Origin: Candidatus Methanomethylophilus alvi Mx1201
GTDB lineage: Archaea; Thermoplasmatota; Thermoplasmata; Methanomassiliicoccales; Methanomethylophilaceae
Length of the DNA stretch: 64,000 bases
Assembly: GCF_000300255.2 (NCBI RefSeq)
Contig: NC_020913.1
Span: forward strand, 494,692 to 558,691
Reading direction: 5' to 3'
Below the pieces are notes generated by a model. That model made no database searches, had not been told where the DNA came from, and saw nothing but the letters and a program-made list of their open reading frames with translations. Position 1 is the stretch's first letter; every line of letters starts with the position of its first letter. Of this stretch, positions 16,956-25,833 are shown piece after piece. The position numbers were made by a program, and so were the translations under genes.

Positions 16956-17402
16956 TCAGTACCTCGCCTCGACGGTCTTCAGACCGGTCCCGAGGATCCT
17001 CCCTGCCTCCTTCAGCATGTCCTCGGTGACATCCCCGGGGACGTTCCTCAGCTCTATCTTGAACATGGCTATGGCACACGGCCTCCTGTAATCCAGACGG
17101 TCCAGCGACCCTTTCCTGCCGCAGCAGGGCATCGTCATGCCGAGGTCCGAGAAACCCTTCCCCTCCGCCACGTTCATGGCCTCGCCCCATGAATCGAAGG
17201 GGACCTCCTTCCCGCAGAACGGGCACACGATGCTTTCCAGGTATTCTCCGCAGTCTATGAACTTCGGAGAGCACCACTACTCGGTACACACATCGTTCGT
17301 CCCCGTCGAATCCGCCAGGAAGTCCATCGCATCCCCCAGCCTCATGGCGTCCGGGACGAACCGCGGGTCTTCCGAAGTGACTTTCAGTACACGTTCCGCC
17401 AT
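16956..17402 (-). CDS. Two-cysteine-pair zinc-ribbon-like protein interrupted by an in-frame TAG
   Basis: Read from ATG 17402, which lies one base past the stop of the SUFU-like gene, the frame encodes EDPRFVPDAMRLGDAMDFL and meets TAG at 17277-17279 after VCTE. It continues in the same frame with WCSPKFIDCGEYLESIVCPF, then CGKEVPFDSWGEAMN, a second CC pair (MPCCGRKGS) and a conserved C-terminal domain, 148 residues in all counting the TAG. Both sides look like one continuous protein: CPFCGK and PCCGRK would form a zinc site. A downstream GTG (17228) gives only the last 90 residues. TAG may be decoded here, or the gene may be broken. The function is unknown. Confidence 0.65.
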
Positions 17403-17403
17403 A

Positions 17404-18030
17404 TCAGTCCCTCTCCCTCTGCGCTATGAACCTGTCGGGCCTCATGGGGTCATGATGGTAGAACTGGCTGTAGAGCCAGTCGTCGTCGGCATCGGTGCCG
17501 TCGATGCGCCTCTCGAGCTCCCTCTTGGTCACGGGCATGACCTGAAGGCAGGTGACGTTCCTGCCGAGACCCATCCTGCACTGGAGGATGGACGTATCCT
17601 CTATGACCTCGGGGAATAGCAGTATGACGCCTTGCATGGTGTCCTGCTCCCTGCCCAGATCGATGATGTCCGTGGCTATGACGCCCATCCTGTTGGAGAA
17701 AGGGAACATGGCGGTCTCGGTCAATATCTGCCAATACCATAGCCAGTCGTCGGACCCCTCCTCGATCCTCACAGTGGGGTCGAGGAACATCATGTACTCG
17801 TTTTGCAGGGTGGCGGTCTCCCCGTATCTTACGCCCTCCCTCTTGGGCATCCTGTAGTCGCTCGCACCTCTGGTGCAGAGCTTCCAGAACGGATACCTTC
17901 CCGTAGGTGCGAACACTAGGATGTCTATGGGCAGCTCGGTCTCTGCCTTGTTGCGCATGACCGTGGCGGCCTTCTGACCGAAGCACCTCTCGAAGTGGTC
18001 GGTAAGCTTCTCCATTTCCTTCGCATTCAT
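17404..18030 (-). CDS. Suppressor-of-fused (SUFU)-like domain protein
   Basis: The 208-residue protein resembles prokaryotic SUFU-domain proteins: IDILVFAPTGRYPFWKLCT near residue 34, then GASDYRMP, EYMMFLDP, and W-rich WLWYWQIL near residue 97. In bacteria these proteins often occur beside immunity or hypothetical genes; their biochemical role is unclear. The gene is followed after one base by the zinc-ribbon protein with the internal TAG, so the two are translationally linked and may act together. No signal peptide is visible. Confidence 0.7.
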   Translation of the reverse strand: MNAKEMEKLTDHFERCFGQKAATVMRNKAETELPIDILVFAPTGRYPFWKLCTRGASDYRMPKREGVRYGETATLQNEYMMFLDPTVRIEEGSDDWLWYWQILTETAMFPFSNRMGVIATDIIDLGREQDTMQGVILLFPEVIEDTSILQCRMGLGRNVTCLQVMPVTKRELERRIDGTDADDDWLYSQFYHHDPMRPDRFIAQRERD

Positions 18031-18177
18031 ATGGACACACCGATTCGTTTTATCGGATTTATTGATTGGGTGTCGGGATCACGTATGGGCCGGTAGTACA
18101 TACGGCAGTCTGGCACATTGTGCTGAGAACATGGGGGCCCATGAAGGGGACAGTACATTCGCTCCACAGGAATCATG

Positions 18178-18185
18178 TTTATAAC
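18178..18185 (+). promoter_or_regulatory. TATA box that sets the start of the AAA/PD-(D/E)XK gene
   Basis: TTTATAAC lies inside the first codons of the longest possible reading frame (from 18175). A transcript beginning ~25 bases downstream would start at the ATG at 18208, so the shorter start is preferred. Confidence 0.6.
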
Positions 18186-18207
18186 TCATGAAATGATATA
18201 TGCATTC

Positions 18208-19875
18208 ATGAAGGGGGAAGGCAGGTTGTTGGCGATCCCCAGCGGTGTGGACGATTTCAGGGAGATCCGCGAAGGGGGATATTATTTCGTAGACAAGTCC
18301 GAACTGGTCTCGGATATCGTCAACGACAAGTCCAAGGTCTTCCTCTTCACAAGACCCAGACGTTTCGGGAAGTCCCTCAACCTCTCCATGATCGACGCCT
18401 TCTTCAATCTGGAGTACAAGGGCAATAAGTGGTTCGACGGGCTGAAGGTCAACTCCCATCCGGAGGTGGAGAAGCACAGGAATGCATATCCTGTGATTAT
18501 CCTCAATATGAAGGACCTGTTCGTGAGCAGGCGTGACATGTTCCTCCCGATGTTCAAAGGGATGCTGTCCAGGACGTTCCGTCCGTTCGAATACCTCAAG
18601 ACGTCGGACAAGGTGTCCGAATCCCTCCGCGACCTGTATCTCGGGAAGGATCCGGTGTATTTCGAGGATGCGAGGGCCCTGGATTCCATACCTGCATTGT
18701 GCCAGATGCTGGAACAGCACCACGGGGTGAAACCGATAGTCCTCATCGACGAGTACGACAATCCCATCAACAACGCGTTCAACAAGGACACCTATGACTA
18801 TGTCGTAGGTTTCATTCGCGAGTTCTACTCGCTTGTACTCAAAAGTAACCCGCACATGAGCTTCGCCGTCGTAACGGGTGTGATGCAGATAGCCAAGGAG
18901 AGCATATTCTCCGGTCTCAACAATCTCAGGGTCGACAACGTCTTCTCCAAGAAATTCGACGAGAGGTACGGGTTCACCGAACCGGAGGTCAAGGACCTAT
19001 GTTCATATTACGGTCATCCGGAGAAGTTCGAGGAGGCCAAGGAGTGGTACAACGGATACAGGTTCGGGAACGCCGACATATACAATCCTTGGAGCCTGCT
19101 CACCTACATATACAACGATTTCGAGCCCGGCACCTACTGGGCCGACACCAGCGGGAACGACATCCTGGACGTGTTGCTGGAGAATGCCGACAAAGATACC
19201 AACTCGGTGTTGGTGGCCCTCGGCAACGGACAGGCGGTCGTCAAAGGGATAAACCCTACCGTTGCAATGGAGGACGTAGGGAAAAAACCGACCGCCACAT
19301 ACTCGATCATGGCCGTGGCCGGGTACCTCAACGCCGTCCCCAAGGGGGACAACGATTACCGCCTGTCCATCCCCAACCGCGAGATGTACAAGGTGTTCTA
19401 CGACAAGGTGATCGATTCGGTGTGGAGGTTCGACAAAGACCTGTTCAAGCCTCTCTTCGACTCCATGGAGAATGCGGACGTCCCGAAGATGGAGGAGAGC
19501 CTGTTCATGCTGTTCTCGAAGAACTTCCCCGACATCCTGCTGAAGGACGAGGCCGACTACCGGCTTGTTCTGGCGACCATCGCCCTGGGGAGGGGAGGCA
19601 GATACGACGTGGGCATCGAGAGGGAGGCCGGCAACGGCAGGGCCGACATTATAATGCGCCGCAACGATCCGAGATATCCGAACATCGTCGTCGAACTCAA
19701 GAAGAGCAGGTCCAAGACGGACATCTTCAACACCATGGAGAAGGAGGCGAGGAAGGCCCTGACGCAGATCAAGACCAAGGAGTACTATCTCGGGATGAAG
19801 GGGAAGACGTACCTCTACGGGGTGTGTTTCCAGAACAAGAAGGCGAAGGTTCTGTTCGAAGAGATGGACCTCTGA
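18208..19875 (+). CDS. AAA-ATPase-like / PD-(D/E)XK nuclease-like protein (DUF1703 type)
   Basis: The protein is 555 residues from the leaderless ATG. Residues ~8-220 are the AAA-ATPase_like domain typical of Bacteroidetes and host-associated archaea (IPSGVDDFREIREGGYYFVD, then the Walker A variant TRPRRFGKSLNLSM, Walker B VLIDEYDNPIN). The C-terminal ~110 residues are the PDDEXK_9 domain with the active-site pattern GRADIIM...NIVVELKK. These genes occur in many copies in gut microbes and their function is unknown; defence or mobile-element maintenance has been suggested. One TGTGCCAGA motif lies upstream (18109-18117, minus orientation) and one inside (18698-18706). Confidence 0.87.
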   Translation: MKGEGRLLAIPSGVDDFREIREGGYYFVDKSELVSDIVNDKSKVFLFTRPRRFGKSLNLSMIDAFFNLEYKGNKWFDGLKVNSHPEVEKHRNAYPVIILNMKDLFVSRRDMFLPMFKGMLSRTFRPFEYLKTSDKVSESLRDLYLGKDPVYFEDARALDSIPALCQMLEQHHGVKPIVLIDEYDNPINNAFNKDTYDYVVGFIREFYSLVLKSNPHMSFAVVTGVMQIAKESIFSGLNNLRVDNVFSKKFDERYGFTEPEVKDLCSYYGHPEKFEEAKEWYNGYRFGNADIYNPWSLLTYIYNDFEPGTYWADTSGNDILDVLLENADKDTNSVLVALGNGQAVVKGINPTVAMEDVGKKPTATYSIMAVAGYLNAVPKGDNDYRLSIPNREMYKVFYDKVIDSVWRFDKDLFKPLFDSMENADVPKMEESLFMLFSKNFPDILLKDEADYRLVLATIALGRGGRYDVGIEREAGNGRADIIMRRNDPRYPNIVVELKKSRSKTDIFNTMEKEARKALTQIKTKEYYLGMKGKTYLYGVCFQNKKAKVLFEEMDL

Positions 19876-19895
19876 TTACCTTTCTGATGCAAGGT

Positions 19896-21035
19896 TCAGT
19901 CTTCCGCATTGTATCCGGAAACGTCCTTCCCCATTTTCACGAGTTCGTTTATGGCTTCTTTGCATCCTTTCTCGGCAGAGGTGCGGTACCATTTCTCCGC
20001 CTCCTGGTCGGACTGCGGTACTCCTTCCCCTTTGCGGTACATGTCTCCGATACTGCATTGTGCCAGATCGTTTCCCAGATCCGCCGATGCCTTATACAAG
20101 GTCATGGCCTTGTCGAAGTCCTTCTCTACACCTCTCCCGTTCTCATACATATCGCCGAGGTTGCAGAGGGCATCGGAGTTCCCTTGGGATGCGGACATGG
20201 AGTACCACTTGGCCGCCTCCATCAGGTCCTTTTTGCATCCGATCCCGAAATCATATGCGACTCCGAGGTTGAATTGGGCATCGGAATGTCCCATATTGGA
20301 GGCCGCGGTGTACCAGACGAACGCCTGCTCGTCGGATTGTTCCACCCCGTCTCCTTCGGAATACATGATCCCTAGGTTGAATGCGGCGGATGGGTAGTTC
20401 TGTTCGGCCGCCAGACGGAAGAGCTCCGCGGCCTTGGCCGGGGAGCGGGGGACCCCCTCCCCGTAGTAGTAGAGGGTTCCGAGGATCTCCTGTGCCTCTC
20501 CGTAACCCATGTTGCTGGCCCTTTCCAGCAACGATATGGTCTTGGTCTCGGACTTTCTGACACCGTTTCCGGAGGCGTACAGCCTGGCCAGGGCTACGTG
20601 TGCCTCGGGTATGTCCTGCTGGGCCGCTGCATTGTACCAGCCGAATGCCTTCTCATATGACTGTACGGTCCCGGACCCGAACTCATACATGACGCCGAGT
20701 TGGATCTGGGCTTTTCCGTACCCGTTGTCCGCGGCCTTCTGGACGAGGTCGAATGCCTTCTTCTCGGATGTCGGCACCCCGTTTCCCAGCAGATACATGC
20801 ATCCAAGGTTCAGAAGGGCCTCGTCCATGCCATTGTCCGCCGCTTTGGTATACCATTTGGCCGCCTTCTTCATGGAACGGGGGACCCCTTTCCCGTCCTG
20901 GTACATGAGGGCGAGATTGAACTGGGCCTCGGGTATGCTCTTGCGGGCCATCTTCAGGAAGATCTTCCTGGCCTCGTCGAACTTTCCCTCTTCGATGAAT
21001 CTGCATCCTTTGGAGAGCTCCTCGTCAGCGGTCAT
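19896..21035 (-). CDS. Sel1-repeat protein (about ten repeats)
   Basis: The 379 residues are almost wholly Sel1-like repeats of ~36 residues with the consensus A.fnLG.mY..G.Gv..s..kA..wy..AA. Clear copies start at AQFNLALMYQDGKGV, ALLNLGCMYLLGNGV, AQIQLGVMYEFGSGT and later GDMYENGRGVEKD and GDMYRKGEGV. No signal peptide or enzyme domain is present, so it is probably a cytoplasmic scaffold. The organisation matches the 410-residue paralogue at 21720-22952, although the repeats have diverged. It is transcribed toward and convergent with the AAA/PD-(D/E)XK gene. Confidence 0.88.
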   Translation of the reverse strand: MTADEELSKGCRFIEEGKFDEARKIFLKMARKSIPEAQFNLALMYQDGKGVPRSMKKAAKWYTKAADNGMDEALLNLGCMYLLGNGVPTSEKKAFDLVQKAADNGYGKAQIQLGVMYEFGSGTVQSYEKAFGWYNAAAQQDIPEAHVALARLYASGNGVRKSETKTISLLERASNMGYGEAQEILGTLYYYGEGVPRSPAKAAELFRLAAEQNYPSAAFNLGIMYSEGDGVEQSDEQAFVWYTAASNMGHSDAQFNLGVAYDFGIGCKKDLMEAAKWYSMSASQGNSDALCNLGDMYENGRGVEKDFDKAMTLYKASADLGNDLAQCSIGDMYRKGEGVPQSDQEAEKWYRTSAEKGCKEAINELVKMGKDVSGYNAED

Positions 21036-21132
21036 TACGGTCTCTTATAGGGGTAGGTATTCAAGTCATTTGCGTTGTTCCGCTCCATGGTCGGTGACAG
21101 TCTTTTTATTGTTGCTGGCACATGGACCGGAC

Positions 21133-21633
21133 ATGGTCGTCCGCATCCTGTTCGTATGTCACGGCAACATCTGCCGCAGTCCGATGGCCGAGTTCGTAAT
21201 GAAGGACATGGTCAGACAGAGGGGTCTGGAGGACGCCTTCGAGATAGCATCGTGCGCCACGAGCTCGGAGGAGTTGGGCAACGACATCCATAAAGGGACC
21301 AAGAAGGTCCTCGACATGCACGGCGTGATATACGACAGGAGATGTGCCAGACGTATGACGTGCGACGATTACCGTCATTACGACTACATAGTGGCCATGG
21401 ATCGTCAGAACATCAGGAACATGGGATGTTTCGTCGGGGACGACCCCGACCGCAAGGTGTCGTTGTTGATGGAGCATGCGGGATCCGCGCGTGAAGTCAG
21501 CGACCCCTGGTATACGGGGGATTTCACCGAGACGTATCGCGATGTATGTCTGGGATGCAGGTCCCTCCTGGATGAGATATTGGGGAAGAATGCCGGGTTG
21601 TTACAGGGTCCCCGAGGTCAATACCGCATGTGA
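21133..21633 (+). CDS. Low-molecular-weight protein tyrosine phosphatase
   Basis: The 166-residue protein opens with the LMW-PTP active-site loop VCHGNICRSPMAEF (CX5R near residue 9) and has the general-acid aspartate in SDPWYTGDF near residue 124. The middle DYRHYDYIVAMDRQN is also characteristic. It would dephosphorylate phosphotyrosine on proteins; archaeal substrates are unknown. Arsenate reductase is a related possibility, but the DPWY motif favours phosphatase. The start chosen gives the conserved MVVRILFVCHGN; TTTTTATTG around 21101-21109 may be the TATA box. It is flanked by the two large Sel1 genes. Confidence 0.9.
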   Translation: MVVRILFVCHGNICRSPMAEFVMKDMVRQRGLEDAFEIASCATSSEELGNDIHKGTKKVLDMHGVIYDRRCARRMTCDDYRHYDYIVAMDRQNIRNMGCFVGDDPDRKVSLLMEHAGSAREVSDPWYTGDFTETYRDVCLGCRSLLDEILGKNAGLLQGPRGQYRM

Positions 21634-21719
21634 TCACCGCATTCACATCCCTTGCAATCACATAGGCAGGGAACGACCGGATGTACAAATCCATATAAAT
21701 GCAGCTGACGGGACAGTGT

Positions 21720-22952
21720 TCAGGGCTGGTCCGCACGTCTCATGGCGCCGAGTCTGCTCTTGGCGGTCACGTTTCCCTGGTTAGCGGACATCTGGTACCA
21801 ATGCACCGCCTCCTTCAGGTCCCTTATCACGCCCTTCCCGGACTCGTACATATGACCCAGATCCCTCTGGCCGTACTGGTTCCCGTTCTTCGCGGACCTG
21901 GTGAACCATTCCACAGCCATCTTGTCCGACTGGGGAACGCCCTTGCCGTGGAGGTAGAGGAGTCCCAGACTGTCCATGCACGAGGCGTCTCCCAGCTCCG
22001 CCCCTCTCCTGTACCATCCGGCCGCTGTCTCGTAGGATACTTCCACTCCCTTCCCGGACTCGTACATCCATCCGATGTTCCTCATGGCGTCGGGGTTGTT
22101 CTTCTCCGCCGCCGCCTCGAAGAGTTCCAGGGCCTTCCTGTAGGATTGCGGGACCCCCCTTCCGAAACGGTACATGTATCCCAGTCTCATCATCCCGTTC
22201 TCGTTGCCGAGGTCGGAGGACTTCCTGTACCATCCGACGGCCGCTTTGTCCGACTGGGGGACGCCCTTCCCGTATTGATACATGTAACCCAGATTGCATT
22301 GGCAGGTGGCGTTGCCCAGGATGGCCCCCCTCCTGTACCAGCGGACGGCTTCCTCATAGGATTGGGCCACCCCCTTCCCGGTCTCGAACATCCAGCCGAG
22401 TCCCCTCATGGCGTCGGTATTGCCTTGTTCGGCGGACATCATGAAGAGGTCGGCCGCACGTTCGTACGACTGTTCCACACCTTTTCCGTCGCGGTACATG
22501 AAACCCAGTTTCTTCAGACCGTAGTCGTTGTGCTGTTCGGCCGACAGGGAATACCATATGATGGCCATGTAGTACGACTGTCTCACGCCCTTCCCGTACT
22601 GGTACATGTCGCCCAGATAACCTTGGCAGGAGGCGTCACCGAGGATGGCCCCCCTCCTGTACCAGCGGACCGCATCTTCATAAGACTGCGGGACCCCCTT
22701 TCCGAATTCATACATCCATCCGAGGCTCTTCATGGCGGCGGCACAGTCCTTGGAGGCGGCACCCTTGTAGAGATGTATCGCGAGTTCGTAGGACTGTCTC
22801 GTCCCCTTCCCGTCATAGTACATCCGGCCGAGGAGATACTGTGCGGTCGGATCGTCCATGAGGGTCTCCGCCGAAAGCATGGCGAAGGCCTTCTTGAAAT
22901 TGCCCCTCCTGTAGGCCGCAAGACCCTTTTCAAGGCACTCGGATGGATCCAT
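21720..22952 (-). CDS. Sel1-repeat protein (about eleven repeats)
   Basis: The 410-residue protein is a regular array of 36-residue Sel1-like units, e.g. AQYLLGRMYYDGKGTRQSYE, MKSLGWMYEFGKGVPQSYED, CQGYLGDMYQYGKGVRQSYY and RDLGHMYESGKGVIRD. Two sets of alternating units (VRWYRRGAILGDASCQGYLG and VRWYRRGAILGNATCQCNLG) are nearly identical, which indicates recent internal duplication. There is no signal peptide. The function is probably protein binding. It follows the tyrosine phosphatase gene convergently, with no obvious terminator between. Confidence 0.88.
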   Translation of the reverse strand: MDPSECLEKGLAAYRRGNFKKAFAMLSAETLMDDPTAQYLLGRMYYDGKGTRQSYELAIHLYKGAASKDCAAAMKSLGWMYEFGKGVPQSYEDAVRWYRRGAILGDASCQGYLGDMYQYGKGVRQSYYMAIIWYSLSAEQHNDYGLKKLGFMYRDGKGVEQSYERAADLFMMSAEQGNTDAMRGLGWMFETGKGVAQSYEEAVRWYRRGAILGNATCQCNLGYMYQYGKGVPQSDKAAVGWYRKSSDLGNENGMMRLGYMYRFGRGVPQSYRKALELFEAAAEKNNPDAMRNIGWMYESGKGVEVSYETAAGWYRRGAELGDASCMDSLGLLYLHGKGVPQSDKMAVEWFTRSAKNGNQYGQRDLGHMYESGKGVIRDLKEAVHWYQMSANQGNVTAKSRLGAMRRADQP

Positions 22953-23010
22953 ATTCAGACATTTGTAAATCGGTTGGCATGATTAAAAATGATGATACGA
23001 ACATGTTTGT

Positions 23011-23045
23011 GGGTCGGACCCTCCCGGAAGGGAGGGGTCCGGACC
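23011..23045 (-). terminator. Hairpin downstream of aconitase
   Basis: GGTCGGACCCTCCC pairs with GGGAGGGGTCCGGACC with one bulge, immediately after the aconitase stop. No U-run follows on the minus strand, so it may only stabilise the 3' end. Confidence 0.5.
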
Positions 23046-25685
23046 TCACTCCGCGATCATCCTTCTCAGGACGAACGGCAGGATACCGCCGTTGGCGATG
23101 TATTCGATCTCGACCGGCACATCGGCTCTGCAGATGGTGTCGAACTTGATCATGGTGCCGTCCTGTTTGGTGGCGAGGACGGACACGATCTTCTTGGGGC
23201 TCAGGTCGGAGAGGTCGATGTCGAAGGTCTCGGTACCGTCGAGTTCGAGCTCGTCGGCGTTCTCGCCGTCCCTGAACTGCAGGGGGACGATACCCATCCC
23301 CACCAGGTTGGACCTGTGGATCCTCTCGAAGCTCTCGGCGATGACGGCCTTGACCCCCAGCAGGAGAGGTCCTTTGGCGGCCCAGTCCCTGGAAGACCCC
23401 ATACCGTAGTCCTTTCCGGCCAGGACGATCAGGGGAGAACCGTCCTTCCTGTACTTCTCGGAGGTCTCGTACATGTAGTCGACGCTTCCGTCCGGTACGT
23501 ATTTGGAATATCCTCCCTCGGTCCCGGGGACGAGCTGGTTCCTGAGCCTCACGTTGGCGAAGGTCCCCCTGACCATTATCTCGTGGTTGGCCCTTCTGGA
23601 CCCGTAGGAGTTGAAGTCCTTCTTCTGCACACCCAGGGAGATCAGGTACTGGCCGGCGGATGATTTCTCCCCGAACGCCCCGGCGGGGGAGATGTGGTCG
23701 GTGGTGATGGAGTCGCCCAGTTTGGCGAGGCATCTGCCGCCTTCGATGTCCTTTATCTCGGGCTCGTCGGCCAGATGCTCGAAGTACGGAGGGTTCCTGA
23801 TGTAGGTGGAGTCCTTGTCCCAGCCGAACAGGGCCGTCTCGGAGCACTCTATGGAGTTCCATTTGTCGGATCCCTTGTAGATGTTGTCGTATCCGGCGGC
23901 GAACGCCTCCTTGGTTACGTACTGGTCCATGACGGCCTTGACCTCCTCGTCGGAAGGCCAGATGTCCTTCAGATAGACGTCCTTCCCGTCGACGGATGCC
24001 AAGGGCTCGGAGGTCATGTCGATGTCGACCCTTCCGGCGATGGCGAAGCACACGACCAGGGGAGGGGACATGAGGTAGTTGGTCTTGACCAGGGGGTGGA
24101 TCCTCCCTTCGAAGTTCCTGTTGCTGCTGGCGACCGCCGCGACCGCGAGGTCTCCCTCGGTGATCTGTTTTGAGACGTCGTCGGAGAGGGGTCCGGAGTT
24201 CCCTATGCAGGTCATGCACCCGTATCCGCAGTTCTGGAATCCTTCTGCGTCGAGATACTGCTGCAGACCGGACTTCACGAGATAGTCCGTGACTGCCTTG
24301 GATCCGGGGGCGAGGGAGGTCTTGACGTATTTCTTGGGTTTCACGCCGAGCTCGAACGCCTTCTTCGCCACCAGTCCCGCCGCGATCATGACGGAGGGGT
24401 TGGCGGTGTTGGTGCATGAGGTGATCGAGGCTATGGCGACCGATCCGTCGCCCATCCTCTCCCCGTCGCCCATCCTCTGCTCAGGGACGCCGAGGGCCTT
24501 GAGGGCCTCGCCGAAGGCGGTCTTCATGTCCTTCAGGGGGATCCTGTCCTGAGGCCTCTTGTAACCTGCGACGCTGGGTTCTACGTCGCCGAGGTCGAGT
24601 TCGAGGTAGTCCGAGTATTCCGGGATGTTGAGGGGGTCGTACCACAGCATCTGTTCCATCTCATAGGTCTTGATGGTCTCGATGTGCTCGGGGCTCCTGT
24701 TGGTGAGTCTGAGGTAGTCGATGGTCTTCTGGTCGACGGGGCAGAATCCCATGGTGGCGCCGTACTCGGGCGCCATGTTGGCTATGGTGGACCTGTCGGA
24801 GACGTCCAGGCTCTGGTATCCGGGTCCGTAGAACTCGACGAATTTGCCGACGACGCCTTTCTTCCTCAGCATCTGTACAACGGTGAGGACGAGGTCGGTG
24901 GCGGTCACGCCGGGACTGAGCTCGCCGGTGAGCTTGAATCCGACGACGTCGGGAAGCTTCATGTAGCTGGGCTGTCCGACCATGACGGCCTCCGCCTCGA
25001 TCCCTCCCACTCCCCATCCGGCGACGCCGAGGCCGTCGATCTGGGTGGTGTGAGAGTCGGTACCGAAGCAGGAGTCGGGGTAGGCGATGGTCCTGCCGTC
25101 GCATTCCTTCACATGTACAAGAGGGGACAGGAACTCTATGTTGACCTGATGGCAGATCCCGTTCCACGGCGGTACCGCCGTGAAGTTCTTGAAGGACTGC
25201 TGGGCCCATTTGAAGAGGGCGTACCTCTCCTTGTTCCTGGAGAAATCGATGTCCTCGTTCCTCTCCATGGCGTCCGCGCATCCTGCCACGTCCGTCTGTA
25301 TGGAGTGGTCGATGACGAGGTTCACGGGGATGATGGGGTTGATGGTCTCCGGATCCCTGCCGATTTTGGCGACGGCTTCCCTCATGGAGGCGAGGTCGGT
25401 GACGGCGGCCCCTCCGGTAAGGTCCTGAAGGAGGACCCTTGCGGGGATCCACGGGATATCCACGTCGTTACCTTTGGGCGACCACGAGGCGACGTTCCTC
25501 ACGTCCTCGTCTCCGATGGTCTCTCCCCTCTGCCTGAGGACGCCTTCGATCAGGATCCTGATCGAGTAAGGGACCTTCTTGAGGTCCTTCACTACGCCCT
25601 TGTTCTCCAGTTCCCTAAGGCTGAAGATGGTGACCTCCCCCTCGGCGGTCATTATCTTCTTGGTGCAGTCTCCGATTCCATTCAT
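23046..25685 (-). CDS. acnA: Aconitate hydratase (aconitase A / IRP1 type)
   Basis: The 879-residue enzyme isomerises citrate to isocitrate with a [4Fe-4S] cluster. Cluster ligands are visible in SITSCTNTANPSVM and YGCMTCIGNSGPL; the swivel domain with YGMGSSRDWAAKG is at the C-terminus. Start ATG 25685 gives MNGIGDCTKK and follows the minus-strand TATA box at 25721-25730 by ~40 bases; the longer frame to 25820 lacks support. In a methanogen it would feed the partial oxidative citrate branch to 2-oxoglutarate. A six-codon tandem duplication (RMGDGE repeated, 24447-24482) sits just before the first cluster ligand, an unusual insertion. Confidence 0.95.
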   Translation of the reverse strand: MNGIGDCTKKIMTAEGEVTIFSLRELENKGVVKDLKKVPYSIRILIEGVLRQRGETIGDEDVRNVASWSPKGNDVDIPWIPARVLLQDLTGGAAVTDLASMREAVAKIGRDPETINPIIPVNLVIDHSIQTDVAGCADAMERNEDIDFSRNKERYALFKWAQQSFKNFTAVPPWNGICHQVNIEFLSPLVHVKECDGRTIAYPDSCFGTDSHTTQIDGLGVAGWGVGGIEAEAVMVGQPSYMKLPDVVGFKLTGELSPGVTATDLVLTVVQMLRKKGVVGKFVEFYGPGYQSLDVSDRSTIANMAPEYGATMGFCPVDQKTIDYLRLTNRSPEHIETIKTYEMEQMLWYDPLNIPEYSDYLELDLGDVEPSVAGYKRPQDRIPLKDMKTAFGEALKALGVPEQRMGDGERMGDGSVAIASITSCTNTANPSVMIAAGLVAKKAFELGVKPKKYVKTSLAPGSKAVTDYLVKSGLQQYLDAEGFQNCGYGCMTCIGNSGPLSDDVSKQITEGDLAVAAVASSNRNFEGRIHPLVKTNYLMSPPLVVCFAIAGRVDIDMTSEPLASVDGKDVYLKDIWPSDEEVKAVMDQYVTKEAFAAGYDNIYKGSDKWNSIECSETALFGWDKDSTYIRNPPYFEHLADEPEIKDIEGGRCLAKLGDSITTDHISPAGAFGEKSSAGQYLISLGVQKKDFNSYGSRRANHEIMVRGTFANVRLRNQLVPGTEGGYSKYVPDGSVDYMYETSEKYRKDGSPLIVLAGKDYGMGSSRDWAAKGPLLLGVKAVIAESFERIHRSNLVGMGIVPLQFRDGENADELELDGTETFDIDLSDLSPKKIVSVLATKQDGTMIKFDTICRADVPVEIEYIANGGILPFVLRRMIAE

Positions 25686-25720
25686 GGGATCAATCTCTAT
25701 ACGCGTACGATAGGGATGGG

Positions 25721-25730
25721 GTATTAAAAC
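25721..25730 (-). promoter_or_regulatory. TATA box of the aconitase gene
   Basis: The plus strand GTATTAAAAC reads GTTTTAATAC on the minus strand, about 36 bases before the start codon. It supports the start at 25685 over the longer frame. Confidence 0.5.
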
Positions 25731-25833
25731 AATGTGCAGACGGTCTTTCCGCTTCCCGGGGTTAACGCATTTCGGCGGGACGGCGGACGTCCTTTCCTTG
25801 TTATCCCGGATGCCGTGCATGCGTGTGCCCGGG

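Noticed and set aside
23046..25820. Longer aconitase start at 25820
   Set aside because: The extra 45 residues precede the TATA box at 25721-25730 and do not resemble aconitase.
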